64,000 bases of DNA from Alviniconcha marisindica (taxonomy: Eukaryota > Mollusca > Gastropoda > Provannidae), in contig JABMCL010002225.1 of NCBI GenBank assembly GCA_018857735.1, forward strand, positions 218,501 through 282,500, written 5' to 3'. Position 1 is the stretch's first letter; the number at the start of each line of letters is the position of its first letter. The notes under the pieces are model-generated. The model was not told the origin of the DNA, did no database searches, and saw nothing but the letters and a program-made list of their open reading frames with translations. Both the position numbers and the translations under genes were made by a program. Below are positions 1 to 32,307 of the stretch, piece by piece.

Positions 1-1140
1 TTTCTTCTTTTCTTTCCTTTAATTTTTTTTTTCTTTTTATTTTTATTTCCCCTATTCTAGCGTAAAGATGGTTGCGTTAGATGGTGTGTGTGTGTGTGTT
101 AACCACCATAAGTGGTCGACACGGATATGCATAACAAATCCCTACTTACAGTAAACAAATTCTTGTTCACCACGTCGTGCCGCCTCTCGGCAATAATAAA
201 AATCCAACAGGTGTGTAAAATCGCCGCTGGACGCAGGTGGTAATTAAAAAGAAAAAAAGAAAAAAAAGTCTACCCCATGACACAACGAGCCAAGCAGCAG
301 TCTGACAAACTTTAGGCGCTTGATTTTCAATCTGCTGAGTTTTCACCTATTTTGCAAAAATGGTGAAATACGCGCTGGCTTCACGATTTTTTACTGTGCG
401 AAGGACAAAAATATTCTTGGGTGGTAAAAATATATGAGTGTCTGCAAGCGTCAGGATGGCAAACAAACACACAAAAGACATGGATCACAAGTATGGATCA
501 AAGAAATGAATGCGAGTGATTTTGTTGTTTTATTCGAGGATAAAAGGTCACAGGGTTATCTGCATGAAACAACATACAATATACAGTTTCTTTTCCCTGA
601 ATATTTACTCGTAGTTAGGGCTATCTATGCGAAAAGACACGTGTACAAAAATAAATAAACAACAACCAAAGTTGCTAATCACGTACAAGTATAGCGTCTA
701 AAATAATAATCTAAGTTTTATCTGTTTGGTAATAACGTTTCAGAGTCTACAACCCCTGCCCGAAAATATTCCAAGTGGCCTGATATTTTGAATATTTTCT
801 GAGTCTTGGGATGTTAAAAAATATACTAAGTTCTGAAATGCCGAAAAATAGTCTGTCTAAGCCTGTAGACCGCTCATGCCTCTACACCTATAGCGACAAC
901 AAAATGGAAAAATTAATAAAAAATAACATAACTGTCAAACTTGTTTCAGTCTTCTCCTCAATTGCACCACTCAGTATCGGCCATAGCGGCGTGTGTATGT
1001 ACATGTATGGATGGTTGTGCTTGCATACCTTTGTGTATCATTTTGCAAGATGGAAAACATTTTAGTCTTGGTCAGATTTATATGCCTGCTGATGAAGTTT
1101 TATTTAGAGGAAAGGTGGAATCATTGCAGAACTGAACTCC
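1..1140. other. AT-rich flank, no gene seen
   Basis: Short frames only, none with recognisable motifs or good splice context. There is a small (TG)n near 85-100. Confidence 0.6.
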
Positions 1141-1143
1141 AAC

Positions 1144-1219
1144 CCTCTGTCTGTCTGTCTGTCTCTGTCTCTGTCTGTCTGTCCATCCGTCCGTCCGTCT
1201 CTCTCTCTCTCTCTCTGTC

Positions 1220-1285
<66 letters not shown>

Positions 1286-1291
1286 TCTCTC

Positions 1292-1364
<73 letters not shown>
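1144..1364. repeat. (TCTG)n/(TC)n microsatellite
   Basis: Compound tetranucleotide and dinucleotide tract just downstream of the receptor gene. Confidence 0.95.
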
Positions 1365-1367
<3 letters not shown>

Positions 1368-1718
1368 ATTGTACTCCGTAAGACTCCCAAATTCTCAGCG
1401 CCGCGAGCATGCGGCCGGCTCGTACAAAGTTGGCACGTTCTACAGGTCAGGGATCGATTGACGGATTATTTTTTTAAATAACCAAAACAGCCAGTCGCTA
1501 TGTTATGCTGTATGAAATTGCAGAAATTTGATCCGGAAACTGAACATTGCAGCAAAAGTTTGGCATCATTGCATGCATTTTATAATGTTTGAACTGATAG
1601 CTCTTTTCAGTTCCCCTGACTGACGACGGCAAAAGCAGGAACAGCACTAGTAAAAACATGCTGATCCCTGCAAGTTCTGTTCTCTTCGCGTTTGATTTTC
1701 TTGACTTCCTCTGAGACG
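1365..1718 (-). other. probable 3' UTR and downstream flank of receptor gene
   Basis: This is non-coding sequence directly after the TGA. I cannot fix a polyadenylation site. The nearest minus-strand AATAAA I see is near 1094, on the far side of the (TC)n tract. Confidence 0.4.
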
Positions 1719-21818
<20,100 letters not shown>

Positions 21819-22196
21819 CGCACAACAAATGGACACTTTTTTTAAACTTTTTTTTTTTGGTCGTACGACTTTTGAGTGCGTGCACTGACAAAGGTCAATC
21901 GTCAGCAAACAAGCGATGACTGGCCGACCAGAGAAGGCAGCCTCCTAAGGTTAAACACGGTGGTGAGTTGGTTAATCCTGCCGCGTGGCCTTGCTTCCTC
22001 TCAGTCAGACTTCCGTCAGTTGGGGCCGTTTTGACAGCACTACCTGCTGTACACCGAGGCTCGCCTCGTCCCATGCAGATTTCACTTACAAGCCGTCGTT
22101 AACAGGCTCGGGCATCTCTTGCCTCTGGCAGCCGTGCACGTCATCGTTGCCAGTTGGTGAAATCCTGCCACCGACCCACGCACACCCACACATTAC

Positions 22197-22206
22197 ACCC
22201 CCCCCC

Positions 22207-22237
<31 letters not shown>

Positions 22238-22298
22238 ACTACACAACACACACACACACACAACACACACACACACTTTACACAACACACACACACAC
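22197..22298. repeat. C26 homopolymer and (CA)n
   Basis: A run of about 26 C followed by interrupted CA, upstream of the receptor gene. Confidence 0.95.
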
Positions 22299-22799
22299 TA
22301 ATTAGCGTAACTAGTCTTGTTTGCTTTTGTTACATAATTTGTAGATATGAAATGTGTGGAATAATAATTATAACAGTTAATTGAGGATTGGTCAATTGCT
22401 ACCTCATCCTGATGGACCTTGAGAGGCATATGTATATATATATATTCACAGGCGTGGCATTCAGGGCAAATCCAAGCATTATAAGTGCGCGCTCAGCTGG
22501 GGCTGTAAACGGCCTTGTCAACAGGTGACACACAGTCAATGAAAAGCATTGCAGATTTTCAACATACTGTAATGTCACAGTCTGGCTGCCTCTGTACACC
22601 AATAGCATCGCACGGACTGACTGTTTAGTTCCAGTAACAGTGTAAACTCTGAAAATACATCGGTCGGCCTATGTGGCGTACATGGCCCAGGCTGCAGTTT
22701 CTATGTTTGTTTGTTTTTGTTTTGTTTTGTTGTGTGTTGTTGTTGTTGTTTTTGTGTGTGTGTGTGTTTTGTTTTTGTAGAGAGAAGTTTGTGTTTTGA

Positions 22800-22802
<3 letters not shown>

Positions 22803-22858
<56 letters not shown>
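22803..22858. repeat. (GA)n microsatellite
   Basis: Pure GA for about 55 bp. Confidence 0.95.
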
Positions 22859-22863
<5 letters not shown>

Positions 22864-22970
22864 TTGTTTTGCTCTACAAATCCTTGTCGCCGACTGTTGA
22901 CATAGAAAGCCCAATGAATCAGGCCAAGGTCGTATCCGGGCAAAACACACCATCTTGTCACAAGCGAGAA

Positions 22971-23395
22971 GTCTTAGTCACTGCATGTTCACGTCACTCT
23001 GTCTCGGAGGTGGTAAGTACAAAATGGAGTTGAATGAACCAGGAAGGCAACAGGCGCCACATGTTAGGTGACCCAGTGTGTTTATGCGGATATCCAGCCC
23101 AAGCATCTGAACATTTCTCACTGTGTTTCCCCCTCTGTAATAACATTAGAAATCACACCATCAATGAAATAGATGCGAATAAAAGAAACGCCAATACACT
23201 TCTGTTTGGAAACGACCAACTACACTCAGAGATCAGTACGAAACTTGCTGCGAATTATGAACTAGTCTTAGTCACTGCATGTCCACGTCACTTTGTGTCG
23301 GAGATGGCCCGTACAAAATGAAGTTGAATGAACTTTGGAGGCAGTAACCTATACAGGCGCCACCTGTTCGGTGACCGTGTGTGCTCATGCGGTTC
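22971..23395 (+). mobile_element. LINE 3' fragment with ~294-bp partial tandem duplication
   Basis: A frame with VCLCGYPAQASEHFSLCFPL, CNNIRNHTINE and NTLLFGNDQLHSEI matches the zinc-knuckle-like C-terminus of RTE/Jockey-type LINE ORF2. The stretch 22971-23090 recurs at 23265-23395 with many differences, so the fragment was tandemly duplicated and the second copy degraded. Confidence 0.6.
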
Positions 23396-23486
23396 GCACT
23401 GTTACTGGAATTCAACAGTCGGCCCGTGCGATGATACTGGTGTACAATATGGCTAGTTCATGATTTTCTGTCAATTTGACCGCTTG

Positions 23487-23785
23487 TAATTAATAAGTAG
23501 GTAAACATGGTGCTTAACGTCCACAGAAACCATAAGGCTTATTAGGGACGAGGAGAAAGGGGGGAAGGGGGAGGGAGATTATATACCTATCGCTACACTG
23601 TCACCACCAGAATGACTCCTGCATTTTGGGCAGCGATGAGAGCCATTTTAATGTTTCATTAATTGTGAAGGACAAAGTCACAAGACAGCGTCCACAGACC
23701 ACAACTTTGGAAGAGAAGGGAGAGCCGAAGCGGATTCGAACCGAGGTCCCTCTGCTTACCAGCTAGGCCAAACCGGCTCACGGCT
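23487..23785 (-). mobile_element. tRNA-derived SINE, near full length
   Basis: Read on the minus strand, the head has an A box (TGGCCTAGCTGGTAAGCAG) and a perfect B box (GGTTCGAATCC). A body of about 200 bp follows, ending CGTCCCTAATAAGCC, then TTTCTGTGGACGTTAAGCAC and a TTTACCTACTTA tail. Confidence 0.75.
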
Positions 23786-23804
23786 TGTCATTAGGTAGGT
23801 AGTG

Positions 23805-23965
23805 TTGCTTGATGTCCTCAGATGTCAGTTGACATATTAGGGACAAGCTGAGACCAATGCCGAAGCATGGTTCAATATAGCTTTACGTCCACGGAAACCA
23901 GAAGGCTCGTTAGGACGGACAGCCCAGGACGGCCACCTCGACTCTCACACAGCTCCTGAACTACG
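23805..23965 (-). mobile_element. SINE-like repeat, family B copy 1
   Basis: Shares about 160 bp (GATGTCCTCAGATGTCAG, ACATATTAGGGACAAGCTG, CCACCTCGACTCTCACACAG) with 45350-45535. Part of it recurs at 60151-60215. Confidence 0.65.
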
Positions 23966-24639
23966 GCTTGTCATTATACGAACCTTGCATTAAATATGTT
24001 TCAGTGGTAACTTTAAAAAAGAAGTTTTAAATCTCTTACTCTCTCTCACCAAGATGTAAAGAAACACATGTTGAGCCTTTTTTTTAAACTTAAAAAAAAA
24101 TTCATTATAGAGAAGGCTAAATGTCAATGGTCGGCTATTTGATATTGCTTCGCTTGGTGGCGCTGCGCACTTTGGGGCGTTAACAAAGCTCAAGTCAGCT
24201 GCAAATTATCTCCCCCACACTAGCAAGATGGCGCTGGGCATATGATGGCAGGGAAGTGCTAAAGTCATCCACATACATCTACCTGTACACCCATGGCTCA
24301 GACTAGCAACCTCGTTCACTGCAGACAATGAGCAGAGATGAGGCGGATAGAAGTCAGAAGGCATCGCTTCAAATTGTATCTCTTGCACATGTGTCCATAT
24401 TCGATTATGCACAAGGACAAACTTAGAGAAAAAAAGATTTTTTATATATAAAAAGTTTCTAAATTAATGTGAGATCGCTCGGAACTAAAGTAATTCAATC
24501 ACACGAGAGCCGCAGACATCCTTATTGCTATACCTTAAAGTGCTTATGAGTATTTATAGCGGCAGCCTAAGACGATTTCCCATACGGGTGTCAAATTATC
24601 TGTGCAGAAAAACAACAACAACAAAATAGATCTACCCCT

Positions 24640-24845
24640 CAAACCAATGATGGGTCACCAGCTGATGATGTCCGGAGAACCACAGCTAAATCGGCTCTCC
24701 AAACCATCAACAAGTGACCAGCTGACGATGTCCGGAGAACCACAGCTAAATCGACTCTCCAAAACCATCAATGAGTCACCAGCTGAAATGCGTAGGAACA
24801 GAGCTAGGTAAGTTACCCACCAAACTAACGATGAGGCACCGACTA
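24640..24845 (+). repeat. ~60-bp tandem repeat, three units
   Basis: GTCACCAGCTGATGATGTCC then GGAGAACCACAGCTAAATCG and a CTCTCCAAACCATCAA link, two good copies and one degraded. Confidence 0.8.
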
Positions 24846-24851
24846 ATGTCG

Positions 24852-24945
24852 ACAGGAAGTAAGTAAGTAAACATGGTGCTTAACGTCCACAGAAACCATA
24901 AGGCTTATTAGGGACGGGGAAGTCGCACAGGGTCGCTCAAATACT
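24852..24945 (-). mobile_element. SINE 3' tail, truncated copy
   Basis: Nearly identical to the last ~70 bp of the SINE at 23.5 kb (AACGTCCACAGAAACCATAA, GGCTTATTAGGGACG), with an AAGTAAGTAAGTAAACATGG end on the plus strand. Confidence 0.7.
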
Positions 24946-25305
24946 GTCATAATACGCCGTTTAAAACGCTTCTCATATGTTCTATATTCACGTCAGACCT
25001 ATAAGTCCGACTGCCAGACCAACGTCAAGCTGATGCCTGCCTATCAACGGTGTTACCGAGGATATCCATTACGCTCGCTTCCCAAAGGCATTTTGGAGTG
25101 TGCCCAGTAAACAGTCGGCATGTCTCCGTGGGTCCTGTGGCACAACACGACGAAAATTGTAGAATGAATACTTCTGATAAGACAGAGAAGGTTTCATGCT
25201 ACAAAAGTGTCATCCAAACCTATTGAAGTGTTCGGTTAGCTTTCTACAGCCGGCTGTTCGTAGATAGCCGTGGAATATTCCCCAGATCGTGTTTAAGATT
25301 CCCCG

Positions 25306-25309
<4 letters not shown>

Positions 25310-25348
<39 letters not shown>
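25310..25348. repeat. (CA)n microsatellite
   Basis: Pure CA for about 38 bp. Confidence 0.95.
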
Positions 25349-25349
<1 letters not shown>

Positions 25350-25439
25350 CAAACACACAACATACACCAAAAAAGATAAAGGTAACAAACTACAATAAGC
25401 TTGAAACAACGGTGCTCGCCTTGCCCTCACAGGTTCCCA

Positions 25440-25680
25440 AAGCTGACCATAATTATCTCTCCTCAGTTTTGATTCTCTCTATTGGCTGCCCATTGACTCA
25501 CGAATACAGTACAAACTCGCTTCTCTGGGCTACAACTGCCTCAACTCGACCGCTCTTGACTACTTGACTAAGTTCACAAACCAGCCCGCCAGCCATGCTC
25601 TTCTTTTGATACTTCCATTGTCTTCCCTCTGTGCGCTCGCACTTACTTTGTCATATATTAAAACATGTTTTTAATATTAA
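25440..25680 (+). mobile_element. LINE fragment
   Basis: One frame reads SLYWLPIDSRIQYKLASLGY then NCLNSTALDYLTKF, the conserved LHWLPI..RI.YK module of CR1-like reverse transcriptases. Nothing upstream is preserved. Confidence 0.7.
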
Positions 25681-26344
25681 TGTTGCACCGCCAAAACGTT
25701 ATGTTCTCCCTTGCAAAGTTATGTCATCAAACACACATCTTTCAAATCATCTCTGAAATCTAACAGACAGAGAGACAGACAGAGACAGAAACAGAGACAT
25801 AGACAGAGAGACAGATAGAAACAGAGACAAAGAGAAAGAGACAGACACACAGAGACAGAGAGCTTCGATACTCAACGCCCACTCGACCGTCAAGGTTGTA
25901 TGTGGCCGAAACGCAATTCAACAGGTCATAAGCGAAAGTGGGATTCACTGTTCATGTGAGTAACTTGGCGTTTCACTGTTCAGGACTAAGGTCATATTAG
26001 AAGAAAACTGGGAAATGCATAAAGCTGAATGAGCCTTCAGGAAAATCAGAAAGGCAGAATTCCTAGCTGTACGCGAGGCACACAATGGTATATTCCAACC
26101 TACACCAGGTAGGTATGAGGTCTGGATTCTTAATGCACAGGATCTAATTTCTGTGTACGGGCACCATATGTGTATTTGTGCGCGCGTATGTCAGTGAGAG
26201 AAAGAAAGACAGACAGACAGAAACAGAGACAGAGAGAAAGGGACGGACAGAGAGAAAGAGACGGATAGACAGAGAGAGAAGTCTAAGTCGAAAACTTAAT
26301 ACACAAGGATTAAAGAGAGAGACAGACAGACAGAGAGAAGGGCG

Positions 26345-26372
26345 CGCGGGGGGGGGGGGGGGGGGGGGGGGG
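26345..26372. repeat. poly-G run
   Basis: About 23 consecutive G near 26350-26372, after degenerate GACAGA repeats from 26200. Long G runs can form quadruplexes. Confidence 0.9.
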
Positions 26373-26589
26373 AAGAACGTGAGCGTGTCAACATAACTTG
26401 TGACTAATCAACTGGCTACGATCGGCCGCCAGTGACTGAGGACAGGTATGAAGTCCCAACGGGAGCGAGGCGTGGGCAGAGAGCAAGAGTACAGAGGGAC
26501 GCTGGCCGTGGCCTGGGGCAGGTGTGGGCACGCTGCGTGTTGCGGGCCTCACACATCCATCATCCCGGCTAACAAGGAAGGGCGGCGTG

Positions 26590-27260
26590 CACCGCGCCAC
26601 AGGCACACGCAGCGCCGGTCTTAACCCAGCCACAGGCACACGCAGCGCCGGTCTTAACCCAGCCACAGGCACACGCAGCGCCGGTCTTAACCTAGCCACT
26701 GGCACACGCAGCGCCGGTCTTAACCCAGCCACACGCAGCGCCGGTCTTAACCCAGCCACGGGCACACGCAGCGCCAGTCTTAACATAGCCACAGGTACAT
26801 GCAGTGCCAGTCTTAACACAGCCACAGGTACATAGAGTACAGCAGTCTTAAACCCAGCCACAGGCACAGACAGCGCCAGTCTTAACACAGCCACAGATAC
26901 ATGCAGCACCAGTCTTAACACTGCCACAGGTACATGCAGCACCAGTCTTACCACAGCCGCAGGCACACAGAGTACAGCAGTCTTCACCCAGCCACAGGCA
27001 CTCTGAGTACAGCAGTCTTCACCCAGCCACAGGCACACTGAGTACAGCAGTCTTCACCCAGCCACAGGCACACTGAGTACAGCAGTCTTCACCCAGCCAC
27101 AGGCACACTGAGTACAGCAGTCTTCACCCAGCCACAGGCACACAAAATAAGAGCAGTCAGCCACACACAGAGAATATACTGATCTTAACCCAGCCACAGA
27201 TACACAAAGTACAGTAGTCTTAACCCAGCCACAGGCACACAAAGTACAGTAGTCTTAGCC
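26590..27260. repeat. ~33-bp minisatellite
   Basis: Unit CCAGCCACAGGCACACGCAG then CGCCGGTCTTAA, about 20 units. It is fairly uniform on the left and diverged to the right, where CACTGAGTACAGCAGTCTTC units take over. Being a multiple of three it keeps long frames open, which are not genes. Confidence 0.85.
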
Positions 27261-27299
27261 CCAATTTATGCATACAGAGCACAAGTCTCCAACCAGCAA

Positions 27300-30200
27300 C
27301 AGGCACACAAACCAGAACAATTTAACTATGTGACAGGCACTCAGAGCAAAACAGTTTCAACCCCACCACAGGAATGTGGAATGCAGCAGTCTCAACCTAT
27401 TTATACCAATCCGAGTAAGCAAGTAAGTTGGTGTTTTACACCCAGTCATACCAAACTGAAGTATTTAGCTATTCACTTCATAATTTATAATGCAAATTCC
27501 AAAATGACACACACAAGTGCACTATTCTTCACAAATGTGTTTGGGTGCATGCAGTGTGTGTGCAAGCATTGTGGGTGCTGTTTCTATTTGCTGCCAGTCC
27601 ATGTGAATGACACAAGCAATCATTAAGAACCACTCAGATCTAAAACATGTAGGCATTTCTTAATCTGTGAGGTGTACATTAAACAAGAAGGGCAAATGCT
27701 CAGTCAGTTGACTGTGGTTTCCAACACATCAGCGACAATGAGAGTGGGTCGACCACAAAAACCTGTACTAAGTATGAACTCAAAGGCTGGATGTCAGTCA
27801 CAGGCCAGCGTCTTGGGTCTCACTCCTGCACAACCGCTTTAAACAAAAAGCAATGTGTGCACAGCAACAGTATTATCACTTTCTCCCTTTCTTTCTGTGC
27901 CTCTGTTAACCATAAACATACAATTGATTTCCAAGTTACTCATTTATTTTTGTCTGTCTGCATGAACACCACACACACACACTCTCTCTTTCTAACAGTA
28001 ACATACACACTCAAGAGTAAAATTATGTTCAATCATTTCAATCAACACTTTTGAAATCACACAAGGATCACTTTAACAATGAAAGCTGGTGTCCCAGCAC
28101 AGCAGTCCAGACACCAGATTAAAACATTTTGTTTAGAATCATCACTTCCACTGACACACTGCCATAGAAATTGACTTATACAAACAGTGCACATGGAAAA
28201 CACATTAGTTACAAGCATAGGTTCACTAGTAAACAGCAAGTGTGACAAAGATCTGTTTATGTAATACATACATATGTACAGATAAGCCAACAACAACATA
28301 CACATGCATGCATATACACACACACACAAACACACACACACATACACATGCACACAAACACACAACAAAATCACACAAAAACAGTGCAATGGGCATACAT
28401 CTGTATGGGCATATAGTTATACATGGGTTACTTGCAAGCATCTCTGACAAGATGAAGCCAATTTTAAATTTGATAAGCTCAGATTGTATGAAGAAAGGGT
28501 ACCTCATTTGCTCATACTACTACTACTACTAACAATAATAAATATATCTACAGAGCGAATCTCTAACATAAAGATAGAGATTGGCGCACCATAAAAAAAT
28601 TCAAATATAAACTACATCAACGCTGAGACACCTCAAATGCAAAATGACAATGACTACAAGCAATTCAAATCACAAGAAGCCAAACAGGCAATACCTACAC
28701 ACACATAAGCACACATGAGTGCATGCACATGCATGTGCATGCACACACAAACACACACCATACATAGGGAACACTAAGCTCACACTGTGTTAAAAGCAAT
28801 ACTTGAGATATGCCAAACTTCAGCAAAGGGATCAACATTTTGCAAATACCTACCAAAAAAAAGAATTTTCAACAACCTGACCCCTTAATTTTTTTAAATT
28901 TTTTTAACTCTCTTAAAGTCTTATAAGCAGGTAAACATTCAATTTCAACCAGCTGTATCAACAATATAAAATCTCAACCTATTTACAGATAATACAAAAA
29001 AATCCTTGACAGTTGATGGAGAGAGAAGAAAAAAATGAGAGAAAAAAATGCTTATAATTATGTGACCCTCTCCCATGAAATCAGTCTTAAGTTACATTTG
29101 GGGTACTTTTAAAATGTGCACAGTTTTAAAAACTGCAGCCCCTGCTGATTATTTTGGTATTTAAATAAAGACTGTAGTAAAATAATTATTGAAGTTGTAG
29201 CTATTTGAAGTTGCTAAGCTTTATGCAGCCATTTTGAGAAAATGTCCCTGAAAGATTTTGTGCCACTTTGCATATTTTTCATAGCAACAGGGGTTTTGAG
29301 TCAGTCAAACTTCCAGAATGTTTTCATGGTAATAAACTGGACAAACATGTATGAAATGCTGGGGTTCCATAGGGGTACATATACATTTTATTTGGACAAA
29401 TGCCAGTCATTTCACATAACATTAGCATCCTTTCACTTTAATAATCTAATGCCATTTCTTAAGGAAATTATAATAACAATTTAAGGCCTAAAAAGTATAA
29501 TTCTGCAAAAGCATTAATATTAGCCAGATCGACCCCCAGTGGCTATTTCTGATCGACAGCTGCAATTTAACACTGGTTTTGTGGGAGAGCATCACAAATC
29601 ACATTAGCATGACACTGTTTAGCTCATATATATTCTTTCTTCACATAAGAAAACTTTGTCAAGTGTACAGTGTTTCAGTGTCTGCTAAATGTATAGAATT
29701 TTCCCAGTGTCTAAACTAAGCGGTGAAACTGATTTTTGTTTATACATGTGGTCTGCTTAAAAGAAATATGATCTGATTTGATACGCAGTTTCATATTAGC
29801 ACTAAAGACGAACAACAATGCAAACTACTTTTAATGATAGTGATGACACACTACAGCTAATAGTGTAATACAGCATGTCAGTCTCTCAAACATACTATAT
29901 ATACATCATGCATAACATACCAAAGGGCTGTAAAACAAAAACAACAAAAAAACAAAAAAACAGAAGGTAAAACTGAGAACAAAAGCATAATTAAATTACA
30001 ATATGAAATGATTACTATATATATATATATATATGTATTTACAAGGTTTCACAAAGCATCATATCACATATCACCACTCCAACTTTTGAAGCTCTTCAGG
30101 TGATCATTAGAAAAGCAATAATGTAGAGCTGTATACACATGTCACAAAATCTACACAACGAAGACAACAATTCTCTTTCCATACTTCACATGGACAAACA

Positions 30201-32158
30201 CTGCAATTAGGCATGTGGACACAACACCTGCTTGGTTTAGTCTCAGAACATCTGAATGGTTGAGGAATGGGCACAAAACCAAGGACATCACACATGGAAC
30301 AGAAAGGCATGGACAGCAAAAGTAAAAAAAATTGTCAATCAGATGAAGACTGAACCGTCGAAAAAAAAAGCACACAAAAAAAAGCACTTATTGATCTATA
30401 CCAACTTGGACTGAACTGCTGTTTAGTAGTTCACAGGCAGTTGTGATTATATGAATAACTATGTAAAATAAAAGCATGCCACATAGGCACAAGTGATCTG
30501 TTTATTGTATGAACAGAGATGGATGGTCCACAGGCCCAGCACCAAGCCATGCCTGACTGCTATTCAGTTTACATTTCATTTTTTCTTCCCCATCTATGAC
30601 CAAAATTAAATGTAAGCAGATAAACCTAGCCACTATTAGATTTTGTCTCCTTAATTCCAGTCACCCAAAACAAGAGGTATTCATCTCATCTAGAGCTATC
30701 AAGCATCATTTTACAACAAATCACGCTAATGACCTGCGCATCTGTCCTTTGTATAATCCTATTGATTACTAACATACTGGTGGACTTTCAAGAGGTTTAG
30801 ATGTTAACTCTAAAGTGACATACAGAAAGTTCAATAAAGACTAAGTTAGTTCCTGGATTTTAATGTCCCATCAATTCTACAGGGTCCCCTGGATGAACAA
30901 TTTAACAGTGACATTTAAAACATAATCATCATCTTCCATCTCACATACAATAATCGTATCGATTCACATCAGAGCATGACGCATTCAATTATTTTTCAAA
31001 TAAAAACATTAACAACAACAACAACAAAAACAACTCCTTGAAATTTGAAGGTTGCAAAACAATTGGCTAAAGAAAGAGTTATCTTCTCTTGGACCAATAC
31101 AGCGGTAGACTAAGACTGTTGTAAACAGAAAGAAGAATGAATCAATAATAAAATTTTTGTCTGACCTCCCTCAGACAGCGAAGAGGGCTGTCCTGAGACT
31201 GTAGGAACTCTCAGCCTTATTTCTTGCTTTATTTCATAAACCTTTGCATGGATATAACCATCATGGTTGACTGGGCATTAAAAACCAACTTCCCTCCTTC
31301 ATCAGACCTACAGGAGGAACTCGAGGAAGGGAGCATATAGGCTGAAGTTTGTGTGCCCACACAAACTTCAACCTATACACTGTAAAGATTCTAATTTTGA
31401 CCAGTTTTATCTTTAAACCATGGATGGTGGATGAGAGTGAAGCCCACTGTCACAAGCAGTGGCTTTGGCACTTGAAGGACATCTGTGACCAGGAGCTTCC
31501 CAATGTTCTGTAGTTGGGTCCTGAACACAACTGACCACAACACAACTAACCAGTGGGTAGTACATGTCCATGTCCTTCACTCTAAAGGCCTGAACACAGC
31601 TGAATGTGCTTGTACTGCAGTTCTTACCAATGAACCCTGGTAAAAACTGTGGTACACAGAACTGATTCAAGTGGAGAACTGCCTTCCCCCATCCCTTTTT
31701 GAATACTAATATCACTGATCATTCTGCAAGAAACAGCCAGTAACTCTAGGAATCAAGAGAGCAGGCTGTGTTAGACTAGTTAAGTAAATGTCAAGAAACA
31801 CAACAGATGTGTCACTGAGATGCGTTGTTTGTTCTCCTACAAAATTCTGCCACTAAAAATGTACTTGACAAAAAATCAACTTTACTGAAGCAGCATGCAC
31901 CCTACAGGCATCTGCAGTGTGTATCTTATAATAATGACAACAATAATAATAATAATTAACCAAAGAAAAATAGACTCTCGCAACCCATCCAGGTTGATTC
32001 TACTCTGAGAACACAATCTTTTTTGAAAACCATCCCAAACCATTCTGTCAGTGCCATCAGCCAGCTGTGCCATAATCAATGTAAGGCGCCAGTTCAGTGG
32101 TTCTACAGGTCATTCACCTGCTCAGTTCCTAGTCCATGTGTCTGCAACGTCAATGACT
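27300..32158. other. AT-rich, CpG-poor flank downstream of VTA1
   Basis: No coding exon is recognised. The region may hold the VTA1 3' UTR or terminator. Several minus-strand AATAAA hexamers occur (for example 31233-31228 and 30506-30501), so I cannot pick the poly(A) site. It includes short (CA)n near 28318-28368, an (AT)n near 30018-30034, and dispersed repeat tails at 27415-27455, 30855-30890 and 31248-31289. Confidence 0.5.
30107..30319 (-). other. cysteine-rich short open frame
   Basis: A 70-codon frame with ten or more Cys in CxxC-like pairs, including FRCSETKPSRCCVHMPNCSV and CPCEVWKENCCLRC. It resembles the zinc-knuckle ends of some transposases, but I cannot assign a family. It has no splice context that I trust. 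Confidence 0.2.
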
Positions 32159-32307
32159 TCAACTGTCTTGTCCTGTCGTCATGATGCGGAGAGCTTTCTG
32201 CAGGTTCTCAATGGCTGTCATGGAGTCTTCATACTGCATTGCACTGCTGGCATATTTACAGTACTTGAGTGCCTTCTGGTAGTGTTGGGCATTCAGTAAA
32301 ACTCCAG
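32159..32307 (-). CDS. VTA1: VTA1 exon 7: VSL domain and stop
   Basis: Acceptor TGTCTTCAG, phase 1. It encodes GVLLNAQHYQKALKYCKYAS then SAMQYEDSMTAIENLQKALR and IMTTGQDS, TGA at 32161-32159. The first and third helices and the KYCKYA..A.QYED core match the VPS4-binding VSL domain. Confidence 0.97.

Larger units (their letters stand above)
21820..22970. other. flank upstream of the receptor gene
   Basis: No exon seen. The promoter and 5' UTR of the receptor should lie here, but no TATA box or initiator can be fixed. Confidence 0.4.

Noticed and set aside
993..1481. Ser/Leu- or Arg/Glu-rich frames
   Set aside because: Translated (TC)n/(TCTG)n microsatellite; the same applies to the Cys-Val and His-Thr frames near 5.8, 10.4, 11.7, 16.4, 17.3, 19.5, 53.4, 56.4 and 62.7 kb.
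23700..23785. tRNA gene
   Set aside because: A and B boxes are good but there is no acceptor-stem closure, and a SINE body and tail follow. The same applies to 51296-51365 and 61490-61562.
26388..27038. 216-codon minus-strand frame with VPVAGLRPALR repeats
   Set aside because: Produced by the 33-bp minisatellite, with no signal peptide or splice context.
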